A stretch of 64,000 nucleotides of DNA, taken from Vibrio sp. SS-MA-C1-2 (lineage in GTDB: Bacteria > Pseudomonadota > Gammaproteobacteria > Enterobacterales > Vibrionaceae). The first letter of the stretch is position 1. The number at the start of each line of letters is the position of its first letter. Positions 17,311 through 25,973 of this stretch are shown here, piece by piece. Made by a program: the position numbers and the translations under genes. Where the stretch lies: assembly GCF_021513135.1 (NCBI RefSeq), contig NZ_CP090980.1:744001-808000 (forward strand), given 5' to 3'. The notes under the pieces were generated by a model. The model made no database searches, was not told where the DNA came from, and saw only the letters and a list, made by a program, of their open reading frames with translations.

Positions 17311-17667
17311 ATGGGCGTAGAAAATAGAGTGATAATTACGGCAGAACAACTATTAGAAGCGATTATTAATCATAAGCCGATCGATCAACATTATGCGAGC
17401 CAAGAGTCCGTTGATAACTTACGAGAGCGCATGAATGAAAAGTTTCTGGGCATCGATAAACGCTTTGAACAGGTTGATAATCGTTTTGAGCAAGTAGATA
17501 AGCGCTTTGAGCAAGTGGAGAAAAGGTTTGAACAGGTAGACAAGCAGTTTGACAAAATAGATCTAAAAATAGAACGAGTTGATAAAAAGATCGATAAGTT
17601 ATTGTGGTTTATCGTGGTTGCTGTTTTGACGGTACTGTTCCAAGACTATATTTTTACGTTGTTTTAA
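17311..17667 (+). CDS. Tail-anchored coiled-coil protein, tandem copy 4
   Basis: A 118-residue protein with the same head as copy 3 and the longest coil, with three more heptads than copy 1 (including EQVDNRFEQVDKRFEQVEK). It ends LFQDYIFTLF without the final two serines of copies 1 and 3. The C-terminal membrane helix is intact. Length differences among copies are whole multiples of 21 bases, so coil length evolves by heptad gain and loss. It is the last gene of the array; an ERIC-like repeat follows. Confidence 0.75.
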   Translation: MGVENRVIITAEQLLEAIINHKPIDQHYASQESVDNLRERMNEKFLGIDKRFEQVDNRFEQVDKRFEQVEKRFEQVDKQFDKIDLKIERVDKKIDKLLWFIVVAVLTVLFQDYIFTLF

Positions 17668-17706
17668 ATTCTAATTATGTCAAATAGACGTTGTTATCAT
17701 AAACTT

Positions 17707-17833
17707 TATACCCTTCTTACTTGAAGTTGCTAGGTTGTTGGCTATATTCTTCGCCCCAATCATAGAGTACACCTATACTCATGGAGCCTCATTCACTTGC
17801 CGCCTACTAGCAACGCCAATTACTTTGGGTATA
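17707..17833 (+). repeat. ERIC-like repeat, full-length copy
   Basis: It starts TATACCCTTCTTACTTGAAG and ends CCAATTACTTTGGGTATA, with the central ACTCATGGAGCCTCATTCAC and CCGCCTACTAGCAACGCC. It lies between the coiled-coil gene array and a LysR gene. Confidence 0.9.
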
Positions 17834-17915
17834 GATTCATACTCTCTTTTCATCTTCATTTCCCTAATTTAGTGCAAAAATCAACTATCCTGAAAAGAGA
17901 ATAAGGAGAACTGTT

Positions 17916-18839
17916 TTGCATAACTTAAATGATTGGTATCTATTCTGTCGTGTTGCTGAAGAGTGTAGCATTACTAAAACGAGTGAAAAGTTGGCTATCC
18001 CAACCGCGACAATTAGCCGCAGAGTCAGTAGCCTTGAAGAGACAACTGGCTGTTTACTGTTTAATCGTAATGCGAGCAGGTTAACTTTAACGGATGAAGG
18101 GCTTAGTTATTATCAAGAATTACAAGAAACTCTTGGTAGGATTGAAAATGAATTTGATCAAATTTCAGAAGAGATTACTGGCGTTAAAGGTTTTATTAAG
18201 GTTCTCATTCCTCGGTTAATTTATAAGCTTATCTTTCAACGAGGATTTGAGCGACTTCTTCAGCAGCATCCTCATATTCAAATTGAAATTAATATGTATG
18301 ATGATAAATATCAGGATATTAATACTGATTTTGACTTGATCATCAGTATGAGTAAAAAAAGTTCACCATTTTTTGATGATCAGGAGATTGCCGAGCATCA
18401 CTTAACCCTTGTCGCGACAAAAGAATTTTTGAGAAAGCAGTCAGAGATTACCAAACCGGATGATCTACATAATTTACCTTTTATATCAAAAGACCCAACG
18501 CTAGATCGCTATCAACTGTTGAATCGCAAGACCAATGAGCCCATAAATGTCTCGTTCGTAAATAAACGTCTTAATATTTATGATGCCTTTTCTATCAAAA
18601 AAAGCATGTTATCTCATTTGGGTTTTACGGTTATTCCTCATATGTTAGTAAGAGATGAGATTGAAGATGGTGTCGTAGAACAGATATTGCCTGAGTGGTA
18701 TTTACAACCTTTGCCGCTCTATATGTTAACGAAAAAGGCAGAAATAACTCCCCGTTGTCAACAATTACTCAAGGAAGTTATTTTAACTGAAATTGAAAGG
18801 TTTAAGCTCGAATATAGTGAAAGAGAACTGATTACTTAA
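17916..18839 (+). CDS. LysR-family transcriptional regulator
   Basis: A 307-residue LTTR, in-family length. Residues 1-60 form the winged helix (NDWYLFCRVAEECSITKTSE, then LAIPTATISRRVSSLEE), followed by a linker helix and a periplasmic-binding-protein-like effector domain. The N-terminus closely parallels the second LysR protein at 22043-22927 (MHNxNDWxLFC), so the two are paralogs on either side of an efflux operon. The start codon appears to be TTG at 17916 after ATAAGGAGAAC. It is convergent with the FUSC gene and their stop codons overlap by four bases. Control of the neighbouring efflux genes is likely but inferred. Confidence 0.88.
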   Translation: MHNLNDWYLFCRVAEECSITKTSEKLAIPTATISRRVSSLEETTGCLLFNRNASRLTLTDEGLSYYQELQETLGRIENEFDQISEEITGVKGFIKVLIPRLIYKLIFQRGFERLLQQHPHIQIEINMYDDKYQDINTDFDLIISMSKKSSPFFDDQEIAEHHLTLVATKEFLRKQSEITKPDDLHNLPFISKDPTLDRYQLLNRKTNEPINVSFVNKRLNIYDAFSIKKSMLSHLGFTVIPHMLVRDEIEDGVVEQILPEWYLQPLPLYMLTKKAEITPRCQQLLKEVILTEIERFKLEYSERELIT

Positions 18840-20722
18840 TCGGTCAACATTGGAAAATAAAGCGCAATCGTCCACCACTGTTCATAGGCTGATCTGTTAT
18901 TTTCGTTTTTATATTGGGTTAGCTTTTCTTGAATCAATCCATTTAATTTAGCGCTTTGCTGTTTAAATAGTAACTCATTATGGTCAATTAAAGGGCGAGT
19001 ATAACGCTCTAATTCATCTTGCTCTTTTACGCTTAATTGATCCTCGTTTAGTATATCAGCCGCAGACTTAATAAAGATAAATTGGTATAACTGTTTTCTA
19101 TTTCCTGAATTGAACAGGGTTGGATAGATGGTTAAGATCCTTTGGTTTTCAATGGAGAATTGACCGTTATTTTTATGTGAACGTTTGGCTTCTTTTAATG
19201 ACTTTTTCAAAAAGCGTTTTGCAATATCCACGTTACTTGTTTCAGGGATGGCCATATAACCAGCAATAGCAACCATAACTGAAAAAATAGTTGAGTAGGC
19301 AGTATCTAAATAGCTAGGGAAATCAAAACTCGGTACATTATCTAACTTTACATACGAAGACCAAAAGATGAGGAGAAACATCCAAAATAATTTAATGGGT
19401 GGTGCAGTATGATGAAATTGATAAGCGCAAATATACACAAACAACATCATAAATGGAAAAAACATTACCGGATCATTAAAAGGCATAATCCCATAACTGA
19501 TACCAATTCCAACAATTGCCAGTGTTATTTGTGCTTGGAGTGTTGCACTGTTAGCCATTTTCACACCAGGCATCGCTGCGTAAATTGAACACATAGGACC
19601 TACGGTCATCATTGCATATAACCCACCTTGCCACTCTAATTGTGTCCATAAAAATGAAATAAAACACATTAATAACAGCGTTCTCACCGCATTTGTTAAA
19701 CAAAAAATAAGATCTGGTTCTTGTTCTTTTATCTGTTCAATTTGCTGTTTGAATTGAGGTGGTTCTTCTTGTAATGTATTTATATTTAACCAAGTTAATT
19801 GTTTTTTTAATTCAACTAAATAACTCTCGATGACCTGTTGTTGGATAGGTTCTGAAATTTCTAAAGGTGCGAGTAATTTAGTCACCTCTTCCCCTGATTC
19901 TAGTTTCTCAAAAAACAGTGACCAGTCAACGTGATTATTATCTTTTTTACTTTCTAACAACATGTATTTTAAAATCACAGTATTAATTGCGATAGAAATA
20001 CAGGTTAAGAATGAACTACTTTGTAATTGAATATCTCTGATTGACGCTTGGCTTCCAATAATAGTATCTGAAGGTAAGCTTTTATTACGGCAGATAAAAA
20101 ATAGGTATTCAGCCATTTTTTTCTGGCTCTCAGATATGCTCGAACCAAGTAAAATATTTTTAATAAAACGATAAGTTGTTTTTTTTATTACCTTGAAACG
20201 ATGAATCTCATCTTCATAAGGAAGAATAAATGAGATTACTTGAGTGGCTAAAATACCTAAGATGATCCCACATGCTCTGGCTTCTACCTGATGAAAAACG
20301 GTGGTCAAGTCTGGTGAGTAAGCAATAGGAAATCCGACAATTGATAAGGTAAGCCCAATAACTCCCGCACCATATGCTGCAAAGTTTTTTTGTAATGACG
20401 CCAAACCCGCACTCAATGAGATACCTAAAATAAGAAAAAAATTGAATAGCCAAGCATCGGTTAAACCTATTCCAGAAATTAATAGGATGTAGAGACATGC
20501 CGATAAAGTTCCGACTATACGAGCACAAGACTTCTTTAAGTTAGTCCCATGACCTCCTGTAAACTGGATCGCAGCAACCGTTATCATTGCTGCGCTGGTG
20601 GCCCAAGTATCCAGTTTAAGGCAAAGCAACCAAGTGACGATGACCGTCAATGAAAGACGCAGTGCAAAGAGGCTAGATTTAGGATCTGTCCAATATTTAA
20701 TGATTTTCATATTAATGCTCAA
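18836..20722 (-). CDS. FUSC-family aromatic acid exporter, AaeB-like
   Basis: A 628-residue inner-membrane protein of the FUSC/AaeB family (E. coli AaeB 655). The two membrane bundles of several helices each lie at about residues 15-170 and 340-490, separated by a cytoplasmic region with a characteristic charged stretch. With the HlyD-like AaeA homolog and a DUF1656 protein immediately upstream it forms an AaeXAB-type pump. In E. coli that system exports p-hydroxybenzoate and related acids. The start overlaps the end of the aaeA-like gene by 11 bases, indicating translational coupling. Confidence 0.88.
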   Translation of the reverse strand: MSINMKIIKYWTDPKSSLFALRLSLTVIVTWLLCLKLDTWATSAAMITVAAIQFTGGHGTNLKKSCARIVGTLSACLYILLISGIGLTDAWLFNFFLILGISLSAGLASLQKNFAAYGAGVIGLTLSIVGFPIAYSPDLTTVFHQVEARACGIILGILATQVISFILPYEDEIHRFKVIKKTTYRFIKNILLGSSISESQKKMAEYLFFICRNKSLPSDTIIGSQASIRDIQLQSSSFLTCISIAINTVILKYMLLESKKDNNHVDWSLFFEKLESGEEVTKLLAPLEISEPIQQQVIESYLVELKKQLTWLNINTLQEEPPQFKQQIEQIKEQEPDLIFCLTNAVRTLLLMCFISFLWTQLEWQGGLYAMMTVGPMCSIYAAMPGVKMANSATLQAQITLAIVGIGISYGIMPFNDPVMFFPFMMLFVYICAYQFHHTAPPIKLFWMFLLIFWSSYVKLDNVPSFDFPSYLDTAYSTIFSVMVAIAGYMAIPETSNVDIAKRFLKKSLKEAKRSHKNNGQFSIENQRILTIYPTLFNSGNRKQLYQFIFIKSAADILNEDQLSVKEQDELERYTRPLIDHNELLFKQQSAKLNGLIQEKLTQYKNENNRSAYEQWWTIALYFPMLTD

Positions 20723-21566
20723 TATTGATTGACGCCGTTGTTCCTGAAATGAGTCGGTGGTTTGCTATTTCTTCTGATGTAAACTTTATTCTAACTGGAA
20801 CACGTTGACCAACTCGAACCCACGGAACGGTTGGCTCTACATCTGGAACCAGACCAGAAAGATCTGCACTTTGATCTTCAATTGCTCGCCCAATACTTTG
20901 TACTGAACCGATAATATTTTGATCAGAAGAGAAGAGTGTTACTCGTGCAACATCACCTTGATGAATGTTTTTAATTTTAGCTTCTGAGAAATATCCCATC
21001 GCATAAAATGTATTTTTTTCAACTAGTGCAACAAATGTTTCGCCTACATTAATATAGTTACCAATACGCTGGTTTAAATTTGTGATATAACCATCTGCAG
21101 GAGCATAAATTTTAGTACGTGATAAATTAAGGTTTGCCATTGAAAGCTCTGCTTTAGCATTATTTAAAGCCGCCTTACTTGCTTGAACAACATAGCCTTC
21201 ATTGGTTACTTGCTCTTCTGGTACAAGGTGGCCGGTTAATAACTTATAATCACGTTGATAAGTACTTTGATTCTGTTTTAATTGGAAGTTTAATTTATTT
21301 ACATTAGCTGTTAGTTCATCAACATTGTGTTGATAATCAGATGCTTCGATTGTGAATAACAGGTCACCTTTTTTTACTTTTTGATTGTCATGAACATGAA
21401 TATTAACAATCTCACCTGAAACCTTGGGTGCTATCTTAATGATTTCTGAGTGGATTTTAGCATTTCTCGTCCATGGTTTATTCATGTAGATATTCCAGGC
21501 ACTGCTTCCCATTAAGAAGGCAGAAATAATCAATAAAATTGGAGTAATTAAACGAAAATGTTTCAT
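20712..21566 (-). CDS. HlyD-family membrane fusion protein, AaeA-like
   Basis: A 284-residue periplasmic adaptor anchored by one N-terminal helix (ITPILLIISAFLMGSSAWNIY). Biotinyl-lipoyl halves are visible (KIAPKVSGEIVNIHVHDNQKV and TKIYAPADGYITNLNQRIGNY) around a helical hairpin. The C-terminal barrel contains VPWVRVGQRVPVRIKF. The length fits AaeA (310). It links the FUSC transporter to an outer-membrane channel encoded elsewhere. It overlaps the upstream DUF1656 gene by four bases (ATGA). Confidence 0.9.
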   Translation of the reverse strand: MKHFRLITPILLIISAFLMGSSAWNIYMNKPWTRNAKIHSEIIKIAPKVSGEIVNIHVHDNQKVKKGDLLFTIEASDYQHNVDELTANVNKLNFQLKQNQSTYQRDYKLLTGHLVPEEQVTNEGYVVQASKAALNNAKAELSMANLNLSRTKIYAPADGYITNLNQRIGNYINVGETFVALVEKNTFYAMGYFSEAKIKNIHQGDVARVTLFSSDQNIIGSVQSIGRAIEDQSADLSGLVPDVEPTVPWVRVGQRVPVRIKFTSEEIANHRLISGTTASINIEH

Positions 21567-21769
21567 ATTGCAGCCATCTTAATTTCAAGGATTGTTGTAA
21601 AAATAATGATATAAATAGATAGATCACAGAGAGAGGTATTAATAATATTGAATTTCTTTGCAATTGGTAAGTATGCCATTCTAAGTATTAGCCATATTCC
21701 AATTGAGAGAATAAATAGCTGTAAAATACCTGGGAAATAATAGGCATCAAAAAATATAATTTCGGACAT
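21563..21769 (-). CDS. DUF1656 small membrane protein, AaeX-like
   Basis: A 68-residue protein with two hydrophobic helices, starting MSEIIFFDAYYFPGILQLFI. It fits the DUF1656/AaeX family that always precedes AaeA/AaeB-type exporters. Its exact role is unknown. As first gene of the AaeXAB-like operon it is probably transcribed from a promoter in the AT-rich gap 21770-22042, between it and the LysR gene. Confidence 0.85.
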   Translation of the reverse strand: MSEIIFFDAYYFPGILQLFILSIGIWLILRMAYLPIAKKFNIINTSLCDLSIYIIIFTTILEIKMAAI

Positions 21770-22042
21770 AAATAATTTCCACTATTTAAATAGAATGCTA
21801 AATGAGATTTAATATAAATTCTACTTTGTGAGTTTTATAAAAATGTGTAATAAAAGAAGTTATAAAAATATACTTATTACGCTATATATAGATAAAGATA
21901 TAAACAATAATGAAATTATCATTTGTTTCCCACCTTATTCATCTTGTTTGCTTGAGTGTAATATAACGATTTAAAACATTCATATCTACCCACAAAAATG
22001 GATAGATCGCTTTCACTATTGTTAGGGAGTGTGAATATAAAG

Positions 22043-22927
22043 TTAATTGTAGCGTTGGTTGACCACATCCAAAACAAAATCGACAAATAAGCGATGGGTT
22101 TTGGGGATTTTGTTGCGATGCTTGTATAAAAGATGGATTGGAAGAGGGTCAAGTTGCCATTTCGGGTGAAGGTATTCTAATTGGTTAGTTGCGAGTTCTT
22201 GTTCAACGCTATAATCAGGAATAATACCAAACCCCATATTTTGTAGTAAAAAAAGTTTAATAAAACTGATATCTTGTACCGCAACTTTACTGTTAGGTTC
22301 TAAAGTGAAGTTTTTATCACCTTGATGGTAATGGTGTTCACTTCCTCTTTGGTAAGCGATAAAAGGAAGATCGACTAATGTTGAGATATCTTTTGCGGCA
22401 TCGTATTTTTTGATAAAAGAAGGGGAAGCAACGGTAACAAGATTAATCTGACCCATATTACGGACGACTAAAGATTGCGATTTTGGCTCGCCAAAGATAA
22501 TGGCGATATCAATGCTTTCATCAAGCTCATCACTATGACTATCTTTTAACTCAATATTTAATTTGATTAATGGATACTGCAGCATAAAGTGGTTAATTTT
22601 ATCTTCGAGTAAAGTTCTATATAGAAGGCGAGGAATATGAAGTTTAATTGAACCTTTGATTTTTTGAAAGTTAGCGTTTACATTATTGATCTTTTGTTCG
22701 AGTGAATCAAAATAGCGATGGAGTTGATGATAATAACGCTCGCCACTCTCTGTAAGCGTTAACTTTGCACCCTGTCGAACAAAAAGTGATAGCTGAATCT
22801 CTTTTTCTAAGTTTGCTATTCGACGACTAAGAGTGACTGAAGGGATATTCAATTCACGACTAGCTTGATTAAAGCCGCCAAATTTGGCAACTAAACAGAA
22901 AAGTCGCCAATCGTTAAAGTTATGCAT
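22043..22927 (-). CDS. LysR-family transcriptional regulator (paralog of the one at 17916)
   Basis: A 294-residue LTTR with an N-terminal winged helix (MHNFNDWRLFCLVAKFGGFN, then LNIPSVTLSRRIANLEKEI) and an effector-binding domain. It lies upstream of the AaeXAB-like operon on the same strand, 273 bases away, so it may be co-transcribed with it or control it. In E. coli the equivalent regulator AaeR is divergent; here the organisation differs and there are two candidate regulators, one on each side. Confidence 0.88.
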   Translation of the reverse strand: MHNFNDWRLFCLVAKFGGFNQASRELNIPSVTLSRRIANLEKEIQLSLFVRQGAKLTLTESGERYYHQLHRYFDSLEQKINNVNANFQKIKGSIKLHIPRLLYRTLLEDKINHFMLQYPLIKLNIELKDSHSDELDESIDIAIIFGEPKSQSLVVRNMGQINLVTVASPSFIKKYDAAKDISTLVDLPFIAYQRGSEHHYHQGDKNFTLEPNSKVAVQDISFIKLFLLQNMGFGIIPDYSVEQELATNQLEYLHPKWQLDPLPIHLLYKHRNKIPKTHRLFVDFVLDVVNQRYN

Positions 22928-23093
22928 TAATCACCATAAAAATTTGTCATATACCCTTTAAACGAATGACACAAACAGTTGGTATCATTCTCTTTATCTG
23001 TTTAAATTTAGTTGTAATATCTAGTTTTATCAATTGGGTACTAAAATATTTTGATGATAAATTAAGTTTTTTACTTATTTAAATAAACTATAG

Positions 23094-23849
23094 TTAAACA
23101 CCTGCAGAGGCCGTAAATACCATTTCAACTAAAAGCTTGGGATTTGCTAATTCTACTTTGACGCATGCACGGCTTGGAGAGCAGCCTTCAGGAAACCAAG
23201 CTTGCCACTCTTGATTTAACACTTCCATATTAGCAAAATCGGTAATATAGATAGTCACAGCACTAATATGAGATTTGTTACTATTGACAAGTGCTAACAT
23301 CTCTTCTGCTTGAGCAAAAACCTGTTGAACTTGCCCTTGCATATCGGCATCTTGGTCTGACTCAGCGACTTCTACAAAATTTGCAGTGCCATTTAAAACT
23401 GTGACATCTGACCAAAGTGGAGCTGGATTAACAAAATTAACGGCTGTAGGTTGTTTTTCAGTTTGAGCTAATAGTTGGTCAATCGTTTCTAACTTTTTAA
23501 CTAGTTTTGCTCTCTTTTTGAGTAGTTTTTCTCTGCTATTTTCGGAATCTTTCATTTTTTTCTCTTTTCCTTGAAGTATGAATGCCGTATTAGTTTGACT
23601 CTTTTTTAGATCAAACTCTGGTTGATAATCATGACAAGGTTGGAAATTAATGCAAGGTGAAAGTGGTGTTAATTCTGATGGCGTATCTCTTGAACTCAAT
23701 AGGATGGGCGAGCATAGGTTACGTTCAGATTCACTGGCTCGTGCACAACTACTACAGATAAATCGAGGTTGATGAACAATTTGCTGGAACGTTAATAGAT
23801 TTGCTCGAATATCGCGTTTCCGAATTTGACATAATTTTTGATTAATCAT
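23094..23849 (-). CDS. RidA-family protein with Cys-rich N-terminal extension
   Basis: A 251-residue ORF. Residues about 120-251 form a RidA/YjgF domain ending EGCSPSRACVKVELANPKLLVEMVF, including the conserved RACVxV arginine that binds imine intermediates in the family. Residues 99-135 are a charged coiled coil. Residues 1-98 contain CSSCARASESERNLC, a possible metal site. An internal ATG (residue 99) follows AAGGAAAAGAG, a good ribosome-binding site, and sits at the end of an A7 run. One more A would end the first ORF soon after and leave two genes, so this may be an artificial fusion. RidA proteins remove reactive enamines or imines. Confidence 0.75.
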   Translation of the reverse strand: MINQKLCQIRKRDIRANLLTFQQIVHQPRFICSSCARASESERNLCSPILLSSRDTPSELTPLSPCINFQPCHDYQPEFDLKKSQTNTAFILQGKEKKMKDSENSREKLLKKRAKLVKKLETIDQLLAQTEKQPTAVNFVNPAPLWSDVTVLNGTANFVEVAESDQDADMQGQVQQVFAQAEEMLALVNSNKSHISAVTIYITDFANMEVLNQEWQAWFPEGCSPSRACVKVELANPKLLVEMVFTASAGV

Positions 23850-23904
23850 CTATTTACCTCTCAGAAATATTGCGTGACATGAACCTCCGTTGATGCCTAT
23901 CAAG

Positions 23905-24026
23905 TATATAGCCTTATTTGATGTCGTTAGGCTATGTTTACTACAGTCATAGCTGTCTTTTTTCGCCTGACTCATGGGGCCTCATTCATTTTTTGCCTAC
24001 TCGCAACTCCAAGTACTTTGGGTATA
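23905..24026 (+). repeat. ERIC-like repeat, diverged
   Basis: The right half is well conserved (ACTCATGGGGCCTCATTC, CGCAACTCCAAG, ACTTTGGGTATA); the left half is diverged (TTTGATGTCGTTAGGC). Confidence 0.7.
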
Positions 24027-24121
24027 TTGGTCATTTCAATTGCTTTGAGTATAGTTTATGCAAGAATAATTTGTATTAAATCTTGGACTATAATGAATGT
24101 ATATTGTTTGAGGGGATACCT

Positions 24122-24186
24122 ATGTTGCCGATTCTATTAAATACAAGATGTAAACTATTTCACTCTGTCTTTATGACATTTTTTTC
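24122..24186 (+). pseudogene. 5' end of the YwqK-like gene, out of frame by one base
   Basis: ATG 24122, preceded by GAGGGGATACCT, reads MLPILLNTRCKLFHSV and then FMTFFS before a stop, at a T7 run (24179-24185). With one more T the frame continues FMTFFFMIFSFNLSAEE into the next ORF and gives a proper signal peptide. The main ORF has no ribosome-binding site of its own. Confidence 0.65.
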
Positions 24187-24543
24187 ATGATATTTAGTTT
24201 CAATTTATCCGCGGAAGAAATAAAAAGTTATTATGAAAATGGTAGCATTAAAGAAGTAGGGCAGTACCAGAATGGTGTCCCGGATGGTAAATATTCACGA
24301 TTTTTCGAAAGTGGATCAATTCAACAGCGTGGCTTGTTTAAGCAAGGTGAATTACAAGGAGAAATTGTTAGCTATTATGAAGGCAGTGCAATTAAATCAA
24401 AAGTAACATACCAAAATGGTCAGCTTGATGGTATTGCCATTATGTTTTATGAAAACGGTAATATGGAGTCAAAGTCTGTTTATAAATCTGGAAAAAAACA
24501 ATCGTCAATTCATTTTGATAAACAAGGCAATCGATCTAATTGA
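24187..24543 (+). CDS. YwqK/MORN-repeat protein
   Basis: A 118-residue protein built of about four repeats of the form YYENGSIKEVGQYQNGVPDG, FFESGSIQQRGLFKQGELQG and similar. These are the MORN-like toxin_YwqK repeats (YYxxGxxxxxxxYxxGxxxG). Such proteins occur as immunity or surface-associated proteins, but function is unproven here and no toxin gene adjoins. The N-terminus FSFNLSAEE is the end of a signal peptide whose start lies upstream in another frame (24122), so the real protein is about 140 residues and exported. Confidence 0.8.
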   Translation: MIFSFNLSAEEIKSYYENGSIKEVGQYQNGVPDGKYSRFFESGSIQQRGLFKQGELQGEIVSYYEGSAIKSKVTYQNGQLDGIAIMFYENGNMESKSVYKSGKKQSSIHFDKQGNRSN

Positions 24544-24589
24544 TGTTATCCACATACATTCAAAAAATGAAGCTTCTGTTGTAGAGGTT

Positions 24590-24714
24590 TATCCCCCGCC
24601 TTACCTGAAGTTGCTAGGTTGTTGGCCACTCTCGCTCCAATCATATAGTACATCTATACTCATGGGGCCTCATTCACTGCTGCCTACCACAACACGCCAA
24701 CTACTCTGGGTATA
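24590..24714 (+). repeat. ERIC-like repeat
   Basis: It contains CTGAAGTTGCTAGGTTGTTG, CCAATCATATAGTACATC, ACTCATGGGGCCTCATTCAC and a final CTCTGGGTATA. The rest of the gap to 25196 is very AT-rich. A decayed reading frame around 25047-25160 (CAACTCCGAGCCAATGCC region) may be the relic of a gene, but I cannot name it. Confidence 0.8.
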
Positions 24715-25196
24715 AAGGGCGAGATGCCGACAATAAGTTTAATTTTCAAAAAGACTTGAGCATATACGGATCTTCTGAATTAATATGATCACAAGTTATC
24801 TATCAAGAACTCTTCTTTAAATCCGTTATTGATTAAGTAGAACGACAGGGCAACGATTAATCACGCCATTTAATTTAACTAAATAAAAAAATAAACATTG
24901 TACTCAATATGTTGTTTTAGCGTAAGTTTCCACCAATTTATATAAAATTTTTATAAAATTCTCCATTGTCATGACTTTTTCATCAATATTTTTTTGATAT
25001 TTTATGTTGAAATGACATTTTAGTCCTACCATCTTTTCATCGACAATTTAAAGCTCAACTCCGAGCCAATGCCGATAATAAAGTGGATTTTTCATTTACT
25101 CTTGTCATTGATGTTTTCTTCAAGAGAGTCAATGATCAAATTATCTTTATTTGATTGTCGACTTACATCAAATAAATGATTAAAGAGGAAGTGACG

Positions 25197-25763
25197 ATGT
25201 TCAATTTTGAAACATATTTATGCAAAAAGTGTGGTAATAAAGTAGAAATAAAAAATCATGGTGGTGGTGAATTAAGCTGTTGTTCTGAAGTAATGAGTTG
25301 TGTTACTTATGATTTAACGGAAGACAATTTAAATAAATCCTTCCAGATGGAAGCAATATCACATGTTCAAAATCAGATCTTTGCAAATATTGTCGAACGT
25401 GAAGGTGATAGTGAATTAGCTAAATATTATCGAGATCTATCACAATCAAACATTAAGAACGCCTTTTTTATTCATGAGAATATTAATCACAGAGAGAATT
25501 TTTCAACGAAAAATATTTTAGAGCATACACTTTGCAAAGCAATGTATGAAAACGCTAATTTATACCCAAGTTTTTCTAAAATTGCCAATGGAAATGATTA
25601 TATTGATGCTGAAATTTTATTTCTAGGATTAGGAAGTATCAAAGGCCGAGAATTAAATAAACTAAAAGAGCTAGAAATAACAAGAAAGAACGGTTCTTTA
25701 TTACATAAAATGCTGGCTAAACATCAGTTAAATATGGATGTAAAAATTGGTATGAATAAGTAA
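25197..25763 (+). CDS. Desulforedoxin-domain / rubrerythrin-like protein
   Basis: A 188-residue protein; the ATG at 25197 follows AGAGGAAGTGACG and is preferred to the one at 25176. Residues 1-37 form a desulforedoxin-type iron site, YLCKKCGNKVEIK and GGGELSCCSEVM, with the C-x2-C and CC ligands of desulfoferrodoxin. The remainder is helical and rubrerythrin-like (MEAISHVQNQIFANIVEREG, then LYPSFSKIANGNDYIDAEI). The canonical ExxH metal ligands of the diiron site are not evident, so that half may lack the diiron centre. It opens a chaperone-peroxidase cluster and suggests a redox-sensing or iron-linked role. Confidence 0.75.
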   Translation: MFNFETYLCKKCGNKVEIKNHGGGELSCCSEVMSCVTYDLTEDNLNKSFQMEAISHVQNQIFANIVEREGDSELAKYYRDLSQSNIKNAFFIHENINHRENFSTKNILEHTLCKAMYENANLYPSFSKIANGNDYIDAEILFLGLGSIKGRELNKLKELEITRKNGSLLHKMLAKHQLNMDVKIGMNK

Positions 25764-25973
25764 TTTTTAATAACATTAAAGTTATTTGAATGAATGATTT
25801 ATCTTATGAGCACTTTTAGTCGTGTTGATTATATTTGACTTGTTTCAATGTAACTAAAATACCTACAAAAATTTATTTATTGTGGTATTGAAATAATATG
25901 TGATTTAAATGGACCTTCAATCATGCACTAAAAGAATAAAACTATTTAAAAATTAAAAAATATAGAGAAAGTA

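Noticed and set aside
21919-22152. 77-residue minus-strand ORF overlapping the 3' end of the second LysR gene
   Set aside because: Out-of-frame overlap with LysR coding sequence and no ribosome-binding site.
25830-25870. Sigma-32 promoter for the second dnaK
   Set aside because: CTTGTTTC at 25839 is not followed at correct spacing by a CCCCAT-like box; a heat-shock promoter cannot be supported by eye.
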